Origin: an uncultured Bacteriovoracaceae bacterium
GTDB taxonomy: Bacteria > Bdellovibrionota > Bacteriovoracia > Bacteriovoracales > Bacteriovoracaceae
Assembly (NCBI GenBank): GCA_937931205.1
Contig: CALHBF010000001.1
Span: 186,001-250,000 of the forward strand
Length of the DNA stretch: 64,000 nt
Direction: 5' to 3'
Of the stretch, positions 58,670 through 64,000 are shown one piece after another. Under the pieces are notes generated by a model that saw only the letters and a list, made by a program, of their open reading frames with translations, searched no databases and had not been told where the DNA came from. Both the position numbers and the translations under genes were made by a program. Within the stretch, counting starts at the first letter, position 1. The number at the start of each line of letters is the position of its first letter.

Positions 58670-60261
58670 TTTTTGTCCTTATGAATGTGAGGGGCCTTAT
58701 CCCCTAATATTTTGTTACCTGATTGTTCTAAAATACTTATCGCGATCTTTACGCCATCAACAGCAGCACTGGTAATTCCCCCAGCGTAACCGGCACCTTC
58801 TCCGCAAGGATAGAGCCCTTTGTGACTTAAAGATTCAAATGTTGTTTTATCTCTTAAGATTGTAATCGGTGCAGAGGTTCTTGTCTCTGGTGCAATCAAA
58901 AGACCATCTTCGTGAATAAACCCTGGCATTACTTTATCAAATTCTCTTAAGCCATCTTTGATATGCTCAATAATGAAAGGAGGAAAGATCTCTGAAAAAT
59001 CTGCTTTAAATACACCTGAAGGTGAAGATGTTTTTGGAAGTTCACGCTTATCTAGCTTTCCATTTAAAAACTCTGTGATTCTCATTGCTGGCAGTTCTCG
59101 TCCAGTCGCATGCTTCTTGGATAGGGCAAAAGCCTTGTTCTCAATGTCATGCTGAAAATTTAGGCCATTCATTAACTTATCGGTCTTAAAATCTTCACCG
59201 GCCTTTACTGACACAACAAGAGCAGCATTAGACCACTTTGAATTTCGGTGATAGTTACTCATTCCGTTGACAACAATACCTTCCACTTCAGTACCACTTG
59301 ATAGCACATATCCGCCTGGACACATGCAAAAACTGTAAACACCGTGGTCCGTAGATTTATCGTGCCAACTTAGGCGGTATCTGGCAGCTCCAAGCTCCGT
59401 ATTTAAACAAAACTCTCCGTGCTGAATTCTATCAATGTAAGATCTGGGATGTTCAACTCGAACACCAACAGCAAAATCTTTTGGCTTCATCGCCACTTTT
59501 TGACTTTCAAGATGGTGATACATTTCCTCAGCAGAATGTCCTGTAGCTAGAATCACGTGATCTGAATAAATTTCTTCACCCGTGCTAAGCTTTACTCCAA
59601 TAACTTTATCACCATTGTAGAGAAGCTCATCCACTCGAGAATTATAACGAATTTCAGTTCCCTTCTCAGTTAACCAAGTTGCAATTTTGGTAATAATCCC
59701 TCTGATCTTATTTGAACCGAGATGAGGATTTGAGACATAAGCAGTTTCTTCTGGAGCACCAAAATCAACAAACTTTTTCATCACATAACCAACAAGATCC
59801 GACTTAATTCGAGTAATTAATTTTCCGTCAGAAAAGAGGCCTGCACCACCTTCTCCGTAACAGACGTTAGTCTCTGCATCCATTTCTCCGTAACGCCAGA
59901 ACTTAGCAATTTTAAGCATACGGCGATTGGCCTCATCACCTCGTTCAAGTAAAATACTTGGAACACCATGCTCCGCGAATCTTACCGCACAAAACAAACC
60001 ACCCGGACCTGCGCCAATGATGATTGGTTTTTTATTAAGCGGTCGACATTCTTGTAAGGGAAGAAGTTGGGGATACGAGTCTTGCTTACTCGTTAAAGCT
60101 TCGATGATATAAAGAAAAGTAGGAACTCTCCCTTTAGGGGCTCCTCTTGCGTCCAAACTTTTTGAGATAGTTCTATACTCCCTGATTTCAGGGTATGCTT
60201 TTTTGATATGTGAATCTAAATCCACATTAAGTTTAAGTTGGAACTGATACGTTTTGGCCAT
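58666..60261 (-). CDS. FAD-dependent dehydrogenase (COG2509-like)
   Basis: PIIIGAGPGGLFCAVRFAEHG, YGEGGAGLFSDGKLITR, PCGEGAGYAGGITSAAVDG; ATGA overlap with typA. Confidence 0.9.
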   Translation of the reverse strand: MAKTYQFQLKLNVDLDSHIKKAYPEIREYRTISKSLDARGAPKGRVPTFLYIIEALTSKQDSYPQLLPLQECRPLNKKPIIIGAGPGGLFCAVRFAEHGVPSILLERGDEANRRMLKIAKFWRYGEMDAETNVCYGEGGAGLFSDGKLITRIKSDLVGYVMKKFVDFGAPEETAYVSNPHLGSNKIRGIITKIATWLTEKGTEIRYNSRVDELLYNGDKVIGVKLSTGEEIYSDHVILATGHSAEEMYHHLESQKVAMKPKDFAVGVRVEHPRSYIDRIQHGEFCLNTELGAARYRLSWHDKSTDHGVYSFCMCPGGYVLSSGTEVEGIVVNGMSNYHRNSKWSNAALVVSVKAGEDFKTDKLMNGLNFQHDIENKAFALSKKHATGRELPAMRITEFLNGKLDKRELPKTSSPSGVFKADFSEIFPPFIIEHIKDGLREFDKVMPGFIHEDGLLIAPETRTSAPITILRDKTTFESLSHKGLYPCGEGAGYAGGITSAAVDGVKIAISILEQSGNKILGDKAPHIHKDKK

Positions 60262-60350
60262 GAGTTCAGATTTTTATCGCGTCATAGAGAAAAAATCAAA
60301 AGAAAACCGCGAAGTTACTGTTATATTTAAAGCTACTTTGGAGTTTTTTC

Positions 60351-61607
60351 ATGAAAGTTTCACTTCTGATTATTGCTTCTGAGATTCTTGAGGCCAAAAT
60401 CCAAGATCTCAATGCCCACACTCTTGCCAAGCTACTGAAATCACACAATCATTCGCTAAGTAAAGTTATTATTGTGGCCGACCAAGAAAATCACATCCTA
60501 AAGGCCCTCGAAGAACTTAGTGACTCAGATTTTATTGTTACTTCTGGAGGAATGGGACCTACTCCCGATGATTTAACTAAATCTTGTCTTGCTCACTACT
60601 TCCAGAGCATTTTGGAGAAAAACTCACTTTCGGTGGAAGTGGTGAAAAAAAATTATGAAAATTTCGGAAGAACTGCTCCAGAAGATCATGGGTACATGCA
60701 TATCCCAAAAGATTCAACACCACTTTTTAACCCACAAGGTTTTGCACCAGGGCTTCTTTTCAAAAAAAATAAACTCACACTTCTCGCGCTCGCAGGTGTA
60801 CCTCGCGAATTTAAATCGATGCTGGAACTTTATTTGCCAAATATTTTAAGTAAACCAACTGATCATATTTTTGATTTCATCATCAGAACACGCGGGATTG
60901 GTGAAGAAAAAATTTTTAATTCACTCGACAACACTCTTTGGGCAAAACTCAGTGAGTTCGGCTCGCTTGCCTCTTTGCCTCACCTTTACGGAGTGGATCT
61001 CACCATTCGTCTTCGAGAAAATTCGCAAAGCGAACTAAAACAAAAGCAAGACGCTATTCACGCTTTCATTCAAAGCCACCCTATCAAAGAGTATGTGTGG
61101 CATATTGGTGAAGAGTCATTGGAAGAATGTATTATCAATAAGGCCCTATCTCTTAATTTACGTTTTGCTTTTGCTGAATCTGCCACTGCGGGCCTTTGTT
61201 CAAGTCGCATTACCAACATTAATGGTTCTAGTCAGGTATTTTATGGATCTGTGATTTGTTATCATTCGGACATTAAAACAAAACTTCTCGGCGTTAAAAC
61301 AGCAACGATCGAGCAGTATGATGTGGTCAGTGAGAAAGTTGCCCAAGAAATGGCAGCTGGCCTCTCCCAACTCTACCCAGTCGATGTGGCCATCGGAATC
61401 ACCGGTTATGCCGGCCCTCACGCAAAAGAAGAAGAAATACCCATCGGAACTGTCTGCATTGGAGTCAGTTCACCCCTCGGAATAACTGCACATAAGTTCC
61501 AATTCAGAGGAGATCGACTCCGCCTTAAGGATTACTTCGCTCAAATCGCCTTATTTCAACTACTTGAGACGTTGGAAAAGCTTTCCCCTACATTGCCCAG
61601 AACTTAG
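60351..61607 (+). CDS. cinA: CinA family protein (MoCF-like N-terminus plus CinA C-terminal amidase)
   Basis: VTSGGMGPTPDDLT, FAESATAGLCSSRITNINGSSQVFYGSVICY, GITGYAGP. Confidence 0.92.
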   Translation: MKVSLLIIASEILEAKIQDLNAHTLAKLLKSHNHSLSKVIIVADQENHILKALEELSDSDFIVTSGGMGPTPDDLTKSCLAHYFQSILEKNSLSVEVVKKNYENFGRTAPEDHGYMHIPKDSTPLFNPQGFAPGLLFKKNKLTLLALAGVPREFKSMLELYLPNILSKPTDHIFDFIIRTRGIGEEKIFNSLDNTLWAKLSEFGSLASLPHLYGVDLTIRLRENSQSELKQKQDAIHAFIQSHPIKEYVWHIGEESLEECIINKALSLNLRFAFAESATAGLCSSRITNINGSSQVFYGSVICYHSDIKTKLLGVKTATIEQYDVVSEKVAQEMAAGLSQLYPVDVAIGITGYAGPHAKEEEIPIGTVCIGVSSPLGITAHKFQFRGDRLRLKDYFAQIALFQLLETLEKLSPTLPRT

Positions 61608-61626
61608 CTCCTCTATAAACTAAATA

Positions 61627-61655
61627 AGAGGGAATAACATAAGGTTATTCCCTCT
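61627..61655. terminator. Perfect 12-bp hairpin downstream of cinA
   Basis: AGAGGGAATAAC-ATAAG-GTTATTCCCTCT; no immediate U-tract. Confidence 0.6.
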
Positions 61656-61663
61656 GAACTAAT

Positions 61664-61691
61664 CAAATTTTTACAGGAAAAACTCCGATTA
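61664..61691 (+). promoter_or_regulatory. Sigma28/FliA-like promoter
   Basis: CAAATTTT-N12-TCCGATTA ending 20 nt before ATG 61712. Confidence 0.45.
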
Positions 61692-61711
61692 TTCCCTATA
61701 AGAGGAACAGG

Positions 61712-64000
61712 ATGCTTCACTCATATTCTCAATCAATTCGTTACGGCCTGCAGGGAGTTCTCCTCTTCTGTCTGCTTTTTCTCGCTTCTTGTTTACCCAC
61801 GAGCCCAACCAGTGTGAACTCAAGTAATCAATCAACGGATAACGGAACAGATACCAATACAGGTTCAACACAATTTACCCAGCCAACTTTTCCTCACTCG
61901 CAAAACTTTATTCAAGAAGGAAGTACGACTACAGTTAATTCTTTAGCTGTTGGTTTGAACTTTAATGATTATTTTTTAATTAGAGGTTCTAGTCTTTCAA
62001 CTTATCTTTCAAAAATTTCTACTTCTACTGTCATGTGTTTAGTTGGCCGCTACACCTACTCACCTGGACAAGATCGCTATCTTGTTATGAGTGCTAAGCC
62101 GATGATCTTTACTGATGTCATAAAAAAAACTCGGGAATATTATCTCCAAGTACAGCCGGCAAACGATATCGCTAACCAGAATGATTGCTTAACCTATAAC
62201 CTTCAATCTATTCTGCAAGCAAATCCTGCCAATACTCTTCACTTCAGCTTGCAACAGCTTTGTACAAATTGTGCCACTTCTGTTTCCTCTACTCCCCTAA
62301 AGGTTTATTTCTCAACAGGTGAAGAAGCAGCTGCGATTAATCTCGGACAAGCTCGTCTCGTTGTCTCTGGGAACACTTCGCAAAATGGCTCATCTTGCAA
62401 TAGCAATTCTTACTGCCAATCTATCGGCTTTAATTGTTGTCTAGAATCTCAGTGTGCCAACAATGGCGCCATCAGACCTTCAGCTTATACTCAGTCAGGA
62501 TTTGCCAGTGCGCAGGAAGATGTCAAAAACAATCCTGATCATTTTAGAAAGTACCCCGAATTTTATTTTGTTTGTACTGACCAATCAGTTCCAACACCTA
62601 CTCCAGAGCCTGAGTTGCCTGATACCGATTATCAAGCAACTGTTCGTTTACGTGAATTAAAACATATTCATGATTGTCTTAATCAAGTCGATGGCGAGTT
62701 TTCATACTGTACAGTTAAATTCAGCGATGTCTCTCACAGAACAAATAAAACATTCTCCTCATCCGAGCTAGGTTTCACTAGTGACGTTAACTTCTCTAGT
62801 TTAAATCCTCATTTTGCTGGAACAAAATATGAGAACAACATCGTTGAAGTCATCTATGCCAATGAAGTTCTTTATAATCAAAAGACGTCCACTGCCGCGA
62901 CCGGCGGGAATTTTGTTGCCTTAACTAATAATGATAACCTACTCAATGCTCAAGCATTCAATCTTACAAAGGTGAAAGCAGATAACGCCAAAGATGATAA
63001 TCTCTACCTCACTTACAAAATTGATGGCAGCTGCAAAAAGATCACTGATAACCTTGCTCAATGTACTAAAAAGTATATTTACGACTCATTAGCTTCAGAT
63101 AATCTGAAAACTACTTTCCATGACAATTCCATGATTTTCAAACTTCCGACATATGCAGATGTAAGTACTACTGCAACGATCAAGGTTGAAGTCAGCGGCA
63201 TCATTGTTTCAGAAGATAGCTCTACTTGGTCAAGATCCCTCACTTCCGAAGTTGTGAATGGAGTCTCTGAAGCAAGACCTAGAATTGTTTTTAACAACAC
63301 TTATAGGCTCTATCAGAATCAAGAAGTCAAAATTACGTATTTTGTTAACTCCAATGTCTCAAAACTCATGAGCATGAAATTAAAGGCCCAGGAGAAAGTA
63401 AATACTGCCTGCCAATGCTCTGGGATCAACTGTAATTTTAAACCTATCTATAGCGATGCAACCAATTCAAGCATCGTTAATTTTGAATGTGTTTTCCCTG
63501 GACCAGGAGATACAACTCCGCCGGCCAATCAAACAGTCTATGTTTCAAACCGTAATGCTCCTCATCGCTACTATGACTCTAATGGAGTTAATTACGATGA
63601 AAACTTTGAGACGGCACCTGCGCAAGAAGGCAATCTCTTCAAATATGATAACAATGATGTGCTAAAACCAAATAATAACACTTGTACCAGTGGTGAGTGC
63701 TATGTGGGTTTCAATGAAATCTACGGAAGCTTTGATGTCAACTCTACTCGTAAATCTCTTCCTGCTAAACGAGTGAGAGTTAAAAAAGATACTTCTTACG
63801 ATTTGATTACCATCAATGGGATTTTCTCAAGTTGTACAACTTGTGGTTCCGACTATTACAACTCTCTCCAAAAAATCTTCCCAAATAGTTTTGATAACTT
63901 TGGAGCGGGATACACTCCAGATGTTCTTAATAGTTCTCGCATCGGTTCAACAGGTTCAATGCGCTCTGATGATTTACTTTTTGGACGTGCTTGTTTTGTT
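61712..64000 (+). CDS. Large Ser/Thr/Asn-rich lipoprotein, 3' end outside the window (partial)
   Basis: Frame open from ATG 61712 to the window end; MLHSYSQSIRYGLQGVLLFCLLFLASC lipobox; Cys pairs and a TPTPEPELPDTD linker. Confidence 0.85.
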   Translation, partial: MLHSYSQSIRYGLQGVLLFCLLFLASCLPTSPTSVNSSNQSTDNGTDTNTGSTQFTQPTFPHSQNFIQEGSTTTVNSLAVGLNFNDYFLIRGSSLSTYLSKISTSTVMCLVGRYTYSPGQDRYLVMSAKPMIFTDVIKKTREYYLQVQPANDIANQNDCLTYNLQSILQANPANTLHFSLQQLCTNCATSVSSTPLKVYFSTGEEAAAINLGQARLVVSGNTSQNGSSCNSNSYCQSIGFNCCLESQCANNGAIRPSAYTQSGFASAQEDVKNNPDHFRKYPEFYFVCTDQSVPTPTPEPELPDTDYQATVRLRELKHIHDCLNQVDGEFSYCTVKFSDVSHRTNKTFSSSELGFTSDVNFSSLNPHFAGTKYENNIVEVIYANEVLYNQKTSTAATGGNFVALTNNDNLLNAQAFNLTKVKADNAKDDNLYLTYKIDGSCKKITDNLAQCTKKYIYDSLASDNLKTTFHDNSMIFKLPTYADVSTTATIKVEVSGIIVSEDSSTWSRSLTSEVVNGVSEARPRIVFNNTYRLYQNQEVKITYFVNSNVSKLMSMKLKAQEKVNTACQCSGINCNFKPIYSDATNSSIVNFECVFPGPGDTTPPANQTVYVSNRNAPHRYYDSNGVNYDENFETAPAQEGNLFKYDNNDVLKPNNNTCTSGECYVGFNEIYGSFDVNSTRKSLPAKRVRVKKDTSYDLITINGIFSSCTTCGSDYYNSLQKIFPNSFDNFGAGYTPDVLNSSRIGSTGSMRSDDLLFGRACFV

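Noticed and set aside
1-64000. CRISPR arrays, tRNA/rRNA genes, transposases, integrases, defence islands
   Set aside because: Looked for repeats, T-loop-like motifs and mobile-element proteins by eye; none convincing. A covariance-model or minced run would be needed to exclude small RNAs.

Overview
The window looks like ordinary bacterial chromosome, about 40% GC by eye and densely coding. The mix of housekeeping genes and many exported hydrolases suggests a Bdellovibrionota / Bacteriovorax-Peredibacter-like predator, but this is inference and not proven by the sequence. I support about 60 CDSs. Recognisable ones include a GH15 enzyme divergent from a fused OtsA-OtsB, sdhCAB, EamA, DUF423, queE, a group III truncated globin, an aldehyde dehydrogenase, a DEAD-box helicase, tgt, serC, M24 peptidase, tryptophan 2,3-dioxygenase plus a class-V PLP enzyme, murD, a METTL25-like methyltransferase, speD, mdh, xthA, NfeD/stomatin, typA and cinA. 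I see no tRNA, rRNA, CRISPR array, transposon or prophage. The most interesting accessory stretch is about 30.2-43.5 kb. It holds two paralogous HExxH lipoproteins, a likely protein-glutaminase, a matrixin-type metalloprotease and a papain-fold protease. The main hunt result is a repeated sigma28/FliA-like promoter (TNAA-N16-KCCGAWWA; one site reads CAAA in place of TNAA) found upstream of several exported-protein genes here. It includes two near-identical copies in front of the paralogous metallopeptidase units, and suggests a co-regulated, possibly attack-phase, secretome regulon.
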